NCBI GenBank assembly: GCA_002887195.1
Contig: PJAB01001659.1
Coordinates: forward strand, 1-13,009
Origin: Chrysochromulina parva
Lineage: Eukaryota > Haptophyta > Prymnesiales > Chrysochromulinaceae
DNA: 13,009 nucleotides
Direction of reading: 5' to 3'
Part shown: piece by piece, positions 1-7,838 of the stretch
Position numbering within the stretch: position 1 is the stretch's first letter
How the letters are laid out: every line of letters starts with the position of its first letter
Notes under the pieces: generated by a model
What the model was told of the DNA's origin: nothing
Seen by the model: the letters and a program-made list of their open reading frames with translations, nothing else
Databases searched by the model: none
Program-made: the position numbers and the translations under genes

Positions 1-381
1 TCTCCACCACCGTCGCCACCACCACCTTCACCACCTCCGCCCTCACCGCCTCCGCTTCCGCCCCCCCCCTCACCGCCTCCTCCCTCACCGCCTCCGTCGC
101 CGCCGCCACCCTCGCCGCCTCCTCCCTCGCCGCCTCCGTCGCCGCCGCCACCTTCACCGCCTCCACCCTCGCCGCCACCCTCGCCGCCACCACCATCGCC
201 TCCACCCCCCTCGCCGCCGCCGTCGCCGCCACCCCCCTCGCCACCACCGCCCTCACCACCACCGTCGCCACCGCCACCCTCGCCCCCGCCCCCCTCGCCG
301 CCACCCTCGCCCCCGCCACCATCACCACCTCCACCGTCTCTTCCGCCGTCACCTCCGCCTGTCTCGCCGTCGCCGCTGCTG
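1..381 (+). repeat. Ser-Pro repeat coding low-complexity tract
   Basis: The tract consists almost only of CCN codons broken by TCN codons, giving SPPP and SPPPP units. It contains a near-perfect direct repeat of 38 bp (73-110 and 115-152, one mismatch) at a 42-bp spacing, which is 14 codons, so expansion has kept the frame. The strand is strongly C-rich, including a run of nine or more C near 61-69. Such tracts change length by slippage or unequal exchange and are a common place for assembly error. Confidence 0.9.
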
Positions 382-2175
382 CCTGGATGCCTTTGCTCAA
401 ATGAATGTATCAATCATCCCGACTACGCACTCGACGGCGTTTGCGACGATGGAGGCGCTGGCTCTGCTTATGCAGATTGTCTGCTCGGCACGGATTGTCA
501 GGACTGCGATGGCGTTGTGCGCTGCTACTGGCCGCCACTGCCACCGCCGTCGCCGCCACCCTTACTGCCACCGTCGCATCCACCCTCACCACCACCGTCG
601 CCCCCGCCTTCTCTTCCACCTGCCGGCCGGCGGCTAGCAGAAGAGGATCTACGTCTGTTTTACTTGCTGCCAGAGGACACGCTTCCAGTAGCCACAATGG
701 AAAGAACGGTACAGCTCACTCTCAATGGGCAGGATCCTATGAACGTCACACTGCCGTTCACTTTCTACGACCCCCTTGCGTTCGTCATCCACAGAGTGCA
801 CCCCATGGGCGGGCCTGCAGCCGGTGGTACGCTGCTGACTATCTACCTCGTCGATGATCGGCTCCTGATCGACAAGGGCGGCGGATTTCGCCACGGACTT
901 CGTTGCCGATTTATCGGTGGAGAGAACGAGACGCGCCACCGGGTGGATGTCAGTGCCAATATAACCGATTGCAGCCGGAGGCGTGCTTGCGGAGCGGGGG
1001 GCATGGCAATTGCCTGTGTCATGCCGCCATGGCCTGGGATCTTGAACGGACGCCACGTTCCTGTTGTTGTCGAGGTGACCCTCAACGGCCAGCAGTTCAG
1101 CAATTCGGGAACCGTACCAGATTTAAGCCTGCTGCCGCGTCCGTGGGCCAGATTCATGCCTGCTGGCAACACGTTGAATTATTATGATCCGAGCGCAACC
1201 CGCATCGAGGCAGTCGCACCGTTTGTGGGCCCCACAGCGGGCAACACTTCAATTATGATTCAGGGCTTTGCACTGGCTGCCTTTGGAGATCTGCGATGCC
1301 GCTTTGGCTCGCTGAATGAGGAGACAAATGCGACCCTCACCTCTGACAGCGCTGTGCAAACCATCCGTTGCGCATCGCCGCCTCACTGGGCGCATCCAAT
1401 CAGAATTCGCTCCGTCAGTGTCAAGGTTGAGGTTACCCTCAATGGCCAACACTATCTCCAGCTGTCGCCGGTGCGTCTGAGCTCACCTTCTCTCGAGTTC
1501 ACCTACATATCCTTGGACTCGCGTTTGGGACTGAGCGTAGAAGCCATCTCTCCCCGAGGCGGTCCTGCAGAAGGGCACACACGGGTGACGGTCGCTGGGA
1601 GCGGGTTCGACAAAAGGACTGCAAGCTCGCCCGAGTGCCGTTTTGGAAATGCCACGGTCAATGCGTCTATTCTTACAAGTGAGGTGCTCCTGTGCGATTC
1701 CCCTTCACTCATAGCAGCCAGTAATCTGTCGACGGGGTCGACGATGGTCAACCTTTCGGTTGGGATCAATGGCCAGGTCAGGGACTTCACCAGCCCTACC
1801 AGCTTTGTGTACCACGAACTATTGACTATATCTAGAGCATTCCCTTACGGCGGATCCGCCCGGGGAGGGACACCGTTGACTGTTTTCGGTCGTGGGTTTG
1901 AAGACCTCGATGCAGGATCGGGGCTTAGGTGTATCTTTGGCAACCGCCGAGGCAACGTCTCTGTGCCAGCGTTTGTCAACCCATCTACGAACTCGTCTCT
2001 TGAGTGCATATCGCCATCGCTAGACGACATCGAGCAGGCGCAGCAGTACGGATTCGCGGCCATTTCGTCCGAAACGGATCTCCTAGACGTGGAGGTACGA
2101 GTCACAAACAACAGGCTCGGAGGGTGGCGTTTGAGCCAAGCAAGTTCATCAAGCGTCAGATTCATCTACAAGTGA
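1..2175 (+). CDS. Secreted Pro-rich / Cys-rich / IPT-TIG repeat protein (5' partial)
   Basis: The frame is open from base 1, so the start and any signal peptide lie outside the window; 724 residues are visible, ending in TGA. Residues 1-128 are Ser-Pro3/4 repeats like those of hydroxyproline-rich cell-wall or scale glycoproteins. Residues 130-175 hold eight cysteines (130, 132, 136, 148, 160, 166, 169, 175) around the motifs GVCDDGGAG and GTDCQDC, a Cys module seen in many algal surface proteins. A second Pro-rich linker (177-207) follows. Then comes what looks like the last strands of one TIG domain (TLNGQ near 241-245), then four IPT/TIG domains at about 258-396, 401-503, 512-604 and 608-724. 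Each has the GGPxxGGT-type turn, a C-x-FG strand and usually an NGQ motif. About eleven N-glycosylation sequons fit an extracellular location. TIG domains are Ig-like folds used in adhesion and receptors. I see no membrane segment or catalytic domain here. The exact function is unknown; domain calls are by eye. Confidence 0.85.
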   Translation, partial: SPPPSPPPPSPPPPSPPPLPPPPSPPPPSPPPSPPPPSPPPPSPPPSPPPPSPPPPSPPPSPPPPSPPPPSPPPSPPPPSPPPPSPPPSPPPPSPPPPSPPPSPPPPSPPPPSLPPSPPPVSPSPLLPGCLCSNECINHPDYALDGVCDDGGAGSAYADCLLGTDCQDCDGVVRCYWPPLPPPSPPPLLPPSHPPSPPPSPPPSLPPAGRRLAEEDLRLFYLLPEDTLPVATMERTVQLTLNGQDPMNVTLPFTFYDPLAFVIHRVHPMGGPAAGGTLLTIYLVDDRLLIDKGGGFRHGLRCRFIGGENETRHRVDVSANITDCSRRRACGAGGMAIACVMPPWPGILNGRHVPVVVEVTLNGQQFSNSGTVPDLSLLPRPWARFMPAGNTLNYYDPSATRIEAVAPFVGPTAGNTSIMIQGFALAAFGDLRCRFGSLNEETNATLTSDSAVQTIRCASPPHWAHPIRIRSVSVKVEVTLNGQHYLQLSPVRLSSPSLEFTYISLDSRLGLSVEAISPRGGPAEGHTRVTVAGSGFDKRTASSPECRFGNATVNASILTSEVLLCDSPSLIAASNLSTGSTMVNLSVGINGQVRDFTSPTSFVYHELLTISRAFPYGGSARGGTPLTVFGRGFEDLDAGSGLRCIFGNRRGNVSVPAFVNPSTNSSLECISPSLDDIEQAQQYGFAAISSETDLLDVEVRVTNNRLGGWRLSQASSSSVRFIYK
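772..2172 (+). other. Array of four IPT/TIG domains
   Basis: Repeats were recognised from recurring marks: an opening 'V..V.P.GGP..GGT' (for example VHPMGGPAAGGT, ISPRGGPAEGHT, FPYGGSARGGT), then a 'GxGF' or equivalent loop, then 'CRFG', then 'xxCxSP', then 'V.V.VTLNGQ', ending in a 'F.Y' strand. Approximate base ranges are 772-1188, 1201-1509, 1534-1812 and 1822-2172. The stop codon comes right after the closing strand of the fourth domain (FIYK), so the protein ends on a whole domain. The repeats differ at DNA level, which suggests old duplications, unlike the young repeats in the Pro-rich tract. Confidence 0.8.
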
Positions 2176-2390
2176 CTAAGGCTAGACACCGCAACGCAGC
2201 GGACACGCTAGACGAAGATTACAGACGAGTAGGTACCCACACGATAGTGCAGAGACGTTGCTCGTCGTGGGGGTTGGGCCTCGCCCAAAACATTGAAAAC
2301 GAAACAGTGGTCACGGTTGTCTTTCAAAACCGACAAGTTTAGAACACAACCTCGGGTGTACTTGGAAATCAGAATGCAAAAGTGAACATG
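2176..2390. other. Convergent intergenic gap
   Basis: This 215-bp stretch separates the stop codons of the TIG-repeat gene (plus) and the ARM-repeat gene (minus). It must hold both 3' untranslated regions and polyadenylation sites. I see no AATAAA and no coding extension of the TIG gene: a frame open through 2342 gives a basic protein with no TIG-like features. Confidence 0.6.
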
Positions 2391-4541
2391 CTAGATGCGG
2401 TCGCGGGAGCTCATCGCCAGAGCAGCGCCACGAGGCGCAGCGGGTGGCGGCGGTGCACGGGGCACGTCGCCGCCTTGGCGCTCACGTGCATCGCCCTCAG
2501 ATGAGCCCACGCCGATCCCGTACTTGTGATCCCACCGGTGATGCCACAAGTCCTTTGCCTCAGCCGAGATCGGCTTCGCCACACCCAGCCCATCAGCTCT
2601 GCTCATTGCGGCCATCTGCTCAATCTTCTGGAGCAGCTGTGCTCGCGGCATAAAGTGCAGCGGCGTCTCGCGATGCAGGGGTCGCACGACCACGTCCGCC
2701 GCCGGGTAGGTGCCAGGACGATTTGAGACTGCACGTTTTCCTGGTGAGCTTTTGCGTCCGCTCGGCAATCCGCCCAGTGGGTTACCGTCGCCGCGCGCCG
2801 AGCGTCGTGACAGCGAGTTACTGCGTGATAGTCGAGCCGAAGAGGATCCGCGCTTGGCATCATCAGCGCGATTGTGCCCAGGCATCCCCGGCGTCCCAGG
2901 CGCCGCCGGCACGCTCGCTGGCGTGCCCGCAGCGCCCGTGGTCGCAGGTGTCGCCGGGTGCGAGCCCATGTCACCACCCAAGGAGCTCAGATACGCCATC
3001 GTGCTTTTCGAGGTCGGGCGTGCGCCGGCGGGAAGTGGCGGGCCACTGCGGGCAGACGGTGACAGAAGCGGAGCGCCGGCTGGAAGTGGTACCTTGCGCT
3101 TTTCGGCAGGGCTGGGCTGTTCACCCTCAGCGGTCATGTCTTTCCGTTTGACACGGCCGCGGGAGCCCGCCGCCTCAGCCTCCTTGAGGCTGAGCGCGTG
3201 CTCAATCGCAATCTTGTCCACCTTATCACGAGCAGCCTTGAGCGCAGCGACCTCCTCCTCCTTTTGCTTGCGCCGTTCATCGGCTGAAACAGCCATCTTC
3301 TCCCGAATCTGACGCGCTTTCGACTCGTCGAAGGCGCCACGCGCCACATCGATGCGCGTTTGGGGCAGCTCGACCGCGCGCGCGACGTCGAGGGCGTACG
3401 TGATGCCTGCTATAGAGGTGCCCTCCTGCTCCTTTTTCAGGAGGCGCTCGGCGGCACCCTGTAGTAGGTGCCGGAGCAGCGGGTAGTAGAGAGACCAGCC
3501 ATGGCCAGAAAACCCTACGTTCTTGGCCGCAGTAGAGATGGCATTGAGCGCGACCATCTTGGACGCCTCGTCAGATTGGATGAGCTCGACGAGCGCCTTG
3601 GCGCAGTGGTTGGCGGTCGTCGACTCGAGGCCCGAACGGAGGAGCGTCTCAACGAGCGGTTGGATCGCATTCGCTTCTCGGATGGCCACGTTACATGACG
3701 GCGCGTTGGCCGCCAGTTGCCACAGCGCGTGGGCCGCCTCCTCGGATGCCTTCTCGAGCCACTGCTTCATCTCTGGAGCGATGCGGTGGCGGCCTTGCGC
3801 AAACTCCGAGTCCTTATTGAACAGGCTGTAGAGCTGCGTGACACCTCCCAGGCGTAGGATGGCCTCACAGTTGCTCTCGCCCGACTGCGCGATGTTTGCG
3901 AGCACACCGGTGGCGTGGATAGGTGCCTGTGTGCCTACCTTGCCGCTGCGCACCATCTCGATGACCGCTTCGATGCCGCCTGCAGCGCAGATGGCCTGGC
4001 AGCCGTTCTGGAAGCCGGCCGAGAGCGCCCGCAACGCACCGGCGGCCTCACCTGCAGCCTCACCTCCGCTGCGCACCATCTCGACGAGCGCGTCGATTCC
4101 ACCGTGTTTGATGATCGCGTCGCTGTTGGCCTGGTTGCCAGTGGCAAGGTCGCGCAACACTGCAGCCGCGAGGCCTTTGGTCTCGGGAGTGCCGCTCCGG
4201 AGCAGAGAGACGAGAGGAGCAATGCCACCCGCTTCACGTACTGCATCACGATGGGTTCGTGCGAGCTTTGCGAGTGCGTCAACGAACGTGCGGATCACCG
4301 CTTCAGCCGGAGTCGGCGTAGCGCTGAGTGGCACGCCGGAGCTTGGACTGTCGGAGGCGGCCTCGCCACCATTCTCCATCGGTGGCGACAGGTCCTCCCT
4401 GGAGGCATGCTCCGAAGCGGAACCTGCCGCCACCTCGGGACCGCTGGTCATGACCTGGCGGCGTCTGCCGGCGCAGTCCGGCCGCCTGCGCCAAGCAGGC
4501 GTACCTCCCCTCCTCCAAAACGCGGAAATTGCGATTTTCAT
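2391..4541 (-). CDS. Armadillo-repeat protein with basic Ser/Pro-rich C-terminus
   Basis: This is one uninterrupted frame of 716 codons from the first ATG. A second ATG at 4451-4449 (MTSG, residue 31) has a purine at -3, whereas the first has C there, and the 30 residues between are Arg/Trp-rich and unlike the rest. The true start may therefore be 4451, giving 686 residues. Numbering from the first ATG, residues about 80-335 hold ARM repeats, with the typical GGI-x-x-L/V at each repeat start (GGIAPLVSLLRSG, GGIDALVEMVRSG, GGIEAVIEMVRSG, LGGVTQLYSLF, then ANAIQPLVETLLRSG). Residues about 405-455 form a charged helix. After that come short basic clusters (RVKRK, EKRK), an Ala/Pro/Gly-rich stretch and a Ser/Arg patch (RLSRSNSLSRRSAR). 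A compact tail near 620-677 (PLHRETPLHFMPRAQLL... DLWHHRWDHKYGIG) looks conserved but I do not recognise it. ARM arrays bind peptides as scaffolds; the partner here is unknown. The basic tail could be a nuclear signal or could bind microtubules or nucleic acid, which is inference. Confidence 0.85.
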   Translation of the reverse strand: MKIAISAFWRRGGTPAWRRRPDCAGRRRQVMTSGPEVAAGSASEHASREDLSPPMENGGEAASDSPSSGVPLSATPTPAEAVIRTFVDALAKLARTHRDAVREAGGIAPLVSLLRSGTPETKGLAAAVLRDLATGNQANSDAIIKHGGIDALVEMVRSGGEAAGEAAGALRALSAGFQNGCQAICAAGGIEAVIEMVRSGKVGTQAPIHATGVLANIAQSGESNCEAILRLGGVTQLYSLFNKDSEFAQGRHRIAPEMKQWLEKASEEAAHALWQLAANAPSCNVAIREANAIQPLVETLLRSGLESTTANHCAKALVELIQSDEASKMVALNAISTAAKNVGFSGHGWSLYYPLLRHLLQGAAERLLKKEQEGTSIAGITYALDVARAVELPQTRIDVARGAFDESKARQIREKMAVSADERRKQKEEEVAALKAARDKVDKIAIEHALSLKEAEAAGSRGRVKRKDMTAEGEQPSPAEKRKVPLPAGAPLLSPSARSGPPLPAGARPTSKSTMAYLSSLGGDMGSHPATPATTGAAGTPASVPAAPGTPGMPGHNRADDAKRGSSSARLSRSNSLSRRSARGDGNPLGGLPSGRKSSPGKRAVSNRPGTYPAADVVVRPLHRETPLHFMPRAQLLQKIEQMAAMSRADGLGVAKPISAEAKDLWHHRWDHKYGIGVGSSEGDARERQGGDVPRAPPPPAAPRGAALAMSSRDRI
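3947..4100 (-). repeat. Pair of recently similar ARM repeat segments
   Basis: Two segments about 122 bp apart (about 3947-3978 and 4069-4100) have nearly the same DNA, both encoding GGI-D/E-A-L/V-V/I-EMVRSG. The other ARM repeats differ more. This points to a local duplication or gene conversion of one ARM unit (about 41 residues, the normal ARM period). Confidence 0.6.
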
Positions 4542-5320
4542 CCGGAGGTGTGAACCGGCATTGCGTGAAACTCAAAGTCAGCCGACCATCAGTCCAGTCA
4601 GTCGGTCAGTTTCCCCGGTCCAACAGCTACAACACGAGCAAGCCGTTACACAGGCGTCAGACAGTCTCCGCTTTCGGACCCTGCCCAGACGTCTTAACAC
4701 ACACAACGTGCTCGAAAGGGTAAAGCCAAGGAGGTAAAACTGCAAAGACCGTTCGTGCCGTATCCATAATGGGCAGGCGTTCGCTTGTCGTTCTGAGCTG
4801 ACCTTTTCGCAAAAGAGAAGTGGCCGGGGGTGGCGGGCGGTGCGCCGCTCATGCATGTCGTGTGGGCTTGCTGGTGTGCGGGCCGTGCGCGTCAATTGTT
4901 CCTGAGCTGACCTCATGGCTGACCTTTGCGCTATGCGCATATCTGGCGTCTCTCTGGCGTGGGATGCGCTGTATCCCAAACGAAAGCAGGGACACGCTAA
5001 GACAAACACTAAAGGGGGCATAAAACTATCATGCTTGGAAAATGGAAAAGCTTTAGGTTTAGCGCCCACGCCAGCCAGATCTAACAATCCTCTTACCACG
5101 CCAGTCTCGCGCCACGTGTACGCTGCGGCCGATAGGCGTGTTTTACTTACTGCCAGCACTGCCTCGAGCGATCCCGCGAAACCCGCCGCTCAGAGGGGCG
5201 GTTGCACCGAAACCGTGCGGCGGGTTGCACCGCCCTCTGGGTTCCTCTCTGCGAAACCGTCTGGGGTCTCTCTCGCGTTTGGCAATCGAGTCTCTCGGCG
5301 CTCAGCGTCTCCCTTTCCAC
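4542..5320. other. Intergenic region between ARM gene start and BRE1-like gene end
   Basis: Both neighbours lie on the minus strand, so this 779-bp gap should hold the 3' UTR of the BRE1-like gene and the promoter and 5' UTR of the ARM gene. Frames open on the minus strand (for example 4578-5159) have no recognisable motif and a composition like random GC-rich DNA, so I do not call a gene. A short CAGTC-rich patch lies at about 4590-4612 and an inverted repeat at 5191-5239 (separate entry). I see no tRNA, no clear TATA box and no splice-supported exon. Confidence 0.5.
5191..5239. repeat. Imperfect inverted repeat in the 3' UTR of the BRE1-like gene
   Basis: The left arm CAGAGGGGCGGT pairs with the right arm ACCGCCCTCTG with one bulged G. 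The internal part carries a second partial palindrome (GCACCGAAACCGTGC) and a near direct repeat of GGTTGCACCG. It lies about 80 bp beyond the stop codon of the minus-strand gene, where it would form a GC-rich RNA hairpin. A role in 3'-end formation or mRNA stability is possible but not shown. Confidence 0.55.
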
Positions 5321-7838
5321 TCACGCGGTGAGGAAGAGATCCTTGACGGACTGGAAGTCAAACTGCAGCGCGCACGCAGGGCACTTGCGGTTGCGCACAT
5401 CGAGCCGCTTCTGGATGCACTCGCGGCAGAAGGTGTGCATGCACTTGTTGATGATCGCGTCCTTGTCGTTGATTCGGCACAGCGTGCACTTGACCTGATG
5501 AGGGAAGCACTCGCATGTAATCAGAGGCAATTCGAGGTCATCCGAGGTCATCCACCATCACCTTGCTTCGGTAGTACTCGAGCTGCTCCTGCGCGGGATC
5601 GTTCGCAAGGCTCGTCACGGCCGCCTTGCCGCCCACATGCGCTTGCAGCCGCGCGAACTTGCGCTTCTCAATGTCTAGATCGGCAGACAGGCGCTTGCTC
5701 GTCGCCTGCGCCTTCGCGGCACTCTTGGCGCTCTCCTCCTCGCGCTCCTTGGAACGGCCCTCGGCATCCTGCGCCGTGCGCAGAAGATCTGCCGCGTGCT
5801 GCGCGCTCGCCTGCGCCTTTTTGAGATGTTCCTTGTGCGTGCTAAGGAGGACCTCTCTAGCACTGATCTCGTCGTCCTTCTTTTGGGCCGCGCTCGTGCT
5901 CTTGCGCACCAGGCTCTCCATGGAAGCACGCAGCTGGGCGAGGGTCTCCATGAAAGTGCCGAGCTTCTCGACCTAATGAGGGAGGCAATCGGCGTCACTC
6001 AGAGTTGCAATCAGTGACATGTCCGTGGCAGTCCGTGGCAGTCGGTGGAAGATGATAGCACTCACTTTGGTCTGCAGCAGCGCGTGCTCTTGCTTCAGCA
6101 TCCCCGCCAGGTTATCGGCACGCAGCTTGTCGCCCTTGGCGCGAGCGAGGGCCTCATCCTTGAGGGATATTGTCTGTCGCAGCTCGTCATTCTTCGCCTG
6201 CACCTCTTCGTACGTCTGCGTCACTGCCTCGATCTCCGCCATGAGCGCCTCCTGCGCGCCCTTGACCTTCCTGAGGTCAAGTTCCGCATGGGACGCTTTG
6301 AGCTCTGCACCACTAAGCCTCCCGAGGGCGTCGTGAAGCTCCTTCTCGAGCGCACTCGGCTCGATCGTCGCCCCATTAGCCTCCGCCGCCTTTCGAAGCG
6401 AGTCGACGAGCAATTGCGCCGCACTGGCCTCCTTCGTCCTCTCTAGTTCCTGCGAGCGCGACGCGTCGCGCTCGGCCTCACGACTGGCCACGAGCTCGCG
6501 CAATCTGGCGATTTCGTCGGTCGCGCGCTGCTGCTCGCGCAGGGCGAAGCGCAGCCGGTTGTCGAGGTCCGCTGCGCGCTCCGCCTCGCGCCGATGGCTC
6601 ATCGACAGCTGCGCGAGCTGCAGCTCGATGGTGCGTCGGTCGGCGAGCGCCGCGGCGAGCTCCACCGACCGTTGCTTGGCCTCGTCACTCACCTGCGAAG
6701 CAAGGCGCTCGCGGTACTCGTCAAAGGTGGCCTGCTCGCGGTGGCGCATTGTATTGAGCGCCGCTGCGTCCGTCCGAAACTGCTGCACCCGCGCCTCGGC
6801 CACTTGCGCGCGATCGCTCATCTCTTTGGCATGAGCATGCAGCTTCTTGTACGCGGGGTGCAGCCGCAGCTGGGTTTCGTCAGGCGGCTTGAGGAGGGCC
6901 TCTTGCTGCTCGGCGCGCGCGCGCGCGAGTTCCGTCTGCACCTCCTGCAACTCCACGAGCCACTGCTGCGCCTGCTGCTGGCTCGCCTCGAGCTCGGCCC
7001 TGACCTCGGCAAACGCTGCCGACGCTGCGCCCACCGTCTCCACGCCGCCGCCGCCGCCCGCGGTCGCCGCGGTCGCCACCGCGCTCGCGGCCTGCTCGGC
7101 CTCAGCCTTGGCGCCCGTTGCCGGCGCGCTCGCCGTGCCGCTGTATTCCTTCTGAAACCGGTCGCGGTGGAGTGCCTTGACCGCCTTATCGGCCTCGGCA
7201 GCGGCAGCGGCCGCGCGCTCGGTGAGCTCGGTGATCATGGCCTCCGCGCGCGCGCAGCGGTCCTCGAACAGCTCCAGCCGGGCGCGCAGCCCGTTACGCT
7301 CCGACTCGAGCGCGTCCACGTCCGGCGCCGCCGCCGCCGCTGCGCTGCCGCCGCCGCCTAGCGTGCGCTCGACGAGCATGCGGCCGAGGTCCTGCATGCG
7401 TGCACAGCGCGCCTGCAGCGCCTCATCGGCGGCGGCCGCGTCGGCCACGAGCGGTGCCACGGGCGTCGAGAGCGCTGCGAGCCCGCCAGACGACGGGCCC
7501 GCTGCCGGCGGCAGTGGCCTACCGTCCAGCCGGCTGAGCAGCTGCGCAAGCTGCTCCTCAAGCTGCGCCCACTGCCGGTTGAAGATGGAGAGTGAGTTGT
7601 CGCGGGTGGCGAGCTTGGCAGTTGCGTACTCGAGCTGCGGTGGGCACGGGGCGAGGGGCAGGCAAGCAAGCGTATGAGCGGCGCGCCGCAGACAAGACAG
7701 GGTGCTGCGCGCTTCATTGTCTGCGCGGACCTGCATCTTTGTGTCGGCAAGCTCTCGGCGCGTGTTCGTCAGCGTGGCGCTCAGGCTGCTGTTCTGTTTC
7801 TTGAGCATGAACTCGTTGAGCTCCTCACCGCCATTCAT
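5321..7838 (-). CDS. BRE1: BRE1/RNF20-like RING E3 ubiquitin ligase (histone H2B type), four exons
   Basis: I join exons 7838-7731, 7634-6066, 5972-5562 and 5494-5321, giving 753 residues; all three introns are GT-AG and phase 0. The start ATG at 7838 has the strong context ACCATGA; the frame upstream has only a GTG. BRE1 proteins (yeast Bre1, animal RNF20/40, plant HUB1/2) work with an E2 to monoubiquitinate histone H2B in transcribed chromatin. Supporting signs: the join of exons 1 and 2 gives a coiled coil with SLSIFNRQWAQLEEQL (about residues 50-65), matching the conserved 'NRYWxQLDE' patch of BRE1 proteins. Almost all the rest is Glu/Ala/Arg/Leu-rich coiled coil, with an Ala/Gly-rich insert in the first third. 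The last 55 residues are a C3HC4 RING with C699, C702, C714, H716, C719, C722, C734 and C737. It ends KCPACALQFDFQSVKDLFLTA, in the style of BRE1 C-termini (RQRKCPKCNxxF). The RING sits at the extreme C-terminus as in the family, and the length is close to yeast Bre1. No expression data were available to prove the splices. Confidence 0.85.
5495..5561 (-). other. Intron 3 of the BRE1-like gene (67 nt)
   Basis: The donor is AGCAAG|GTGATG and the acceptor is CTTCCCTCATCAG|GTCAAG. Splicing joins LEYYRSK to VKCTLC, placing the first RING cysteine three residues after the junction and escaping a stop in the read-through frame. AGGT occurs at both boundaries. A perfect 10-bp tandem duplication lies inside (5533-5542 and 5543-5552 on the plus strand). 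Confidence 0.85.
5533..5552. repeat. 10-bp tandem duplication in intron 3
   Basis: CGAGGTCATC is present twice, head to tail, followed by CACC. The repeated sequence differs from that in intron 2. Confidence 0.95.
5973..6065 (-). other. Intron 2 of the BRE1-like gene (93 nt)
   Basis: The donor is ACCAAA|GTGAGT, near consensus; the acceptor is CTCCCTCATTAG|GTCGAG. Splicing joins LLQTK to VEKLGTFMETL and avoids an in-frame stop. Inside lies a perfect 10-bp tandem duplication (6021-6030 and 6031-6040 on the plus strand). Its 3' part closely resembles that of intron 3. Confidence 0.85.
6021..6040. repeat. 10-bp tandem duplication in intron 2
   Basis: GTCCGTGGCA is present twice, head to tail, followed by a decayed third start (GTCGGTGG). 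Confidence 0.95.
7635..7730 (-). other. Intron 1 of the BRE1-like gene (96 nt, no in-frame stop)
   Basis: The donor is ATGCAG|GTCCGC and the acceptor is GCCCCGTGCCCACCGCAG|CTCGAG after a pyrimidine-rich tract. Its length is a multiple of three and it has no stop, so the reading frame runs through it. I call it an intron because its translation (Cys/Pro/His-rich) breaks the coiled coil, while removal joins TKMQ to LEYATAKL in good heptad register. The donor is weaker than the other two. Retention would insert 32 residues. Confidence 0.7.

Noticed and set aside
1..381. CRISPR-like or satellite array
   Set aside because: The short periodic units are in-frame Ser-Pro codons with no spacer structure, continuous with a protein-coding frame.
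2710..3312. 200-codon plus-strand frame opposite the ARM gene
   Set aside because: It is the antisense of a clearly coding, high-GC gene with ordered ARM repeats; such shadows are expected.
2391..4541. ARM protein as importin-alpha or beta-catenin orthologue
   Set aside because: No importin-beta-binding domain at the N-terminus, and the repeats lack the regular Trp/Asn ladder I would expect. Only a general ARM call is justified.
3838..4737. 299-codon plus-strand frame over the ARM gene 5' part
   Set aside because: The opposite strand carries regular ARM repeats, whereas this frame only shows Ala/Pro/Ser-rich sequence.
4578..5159. 193-codon minus-strand frame between the ARM and BRE1-like genes
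   Set aside because: No motif, erratic composition, no splice-supported extension. It most likely is UTR and promoter DNA.
6594..7361. 255-codon plus-strand frame opposite BRE1 exon 2
   Set aside because: The Arg/Leu/Ala-rich translation mirrors coiled-coil codons on the other strand. The minus strand has the family match.
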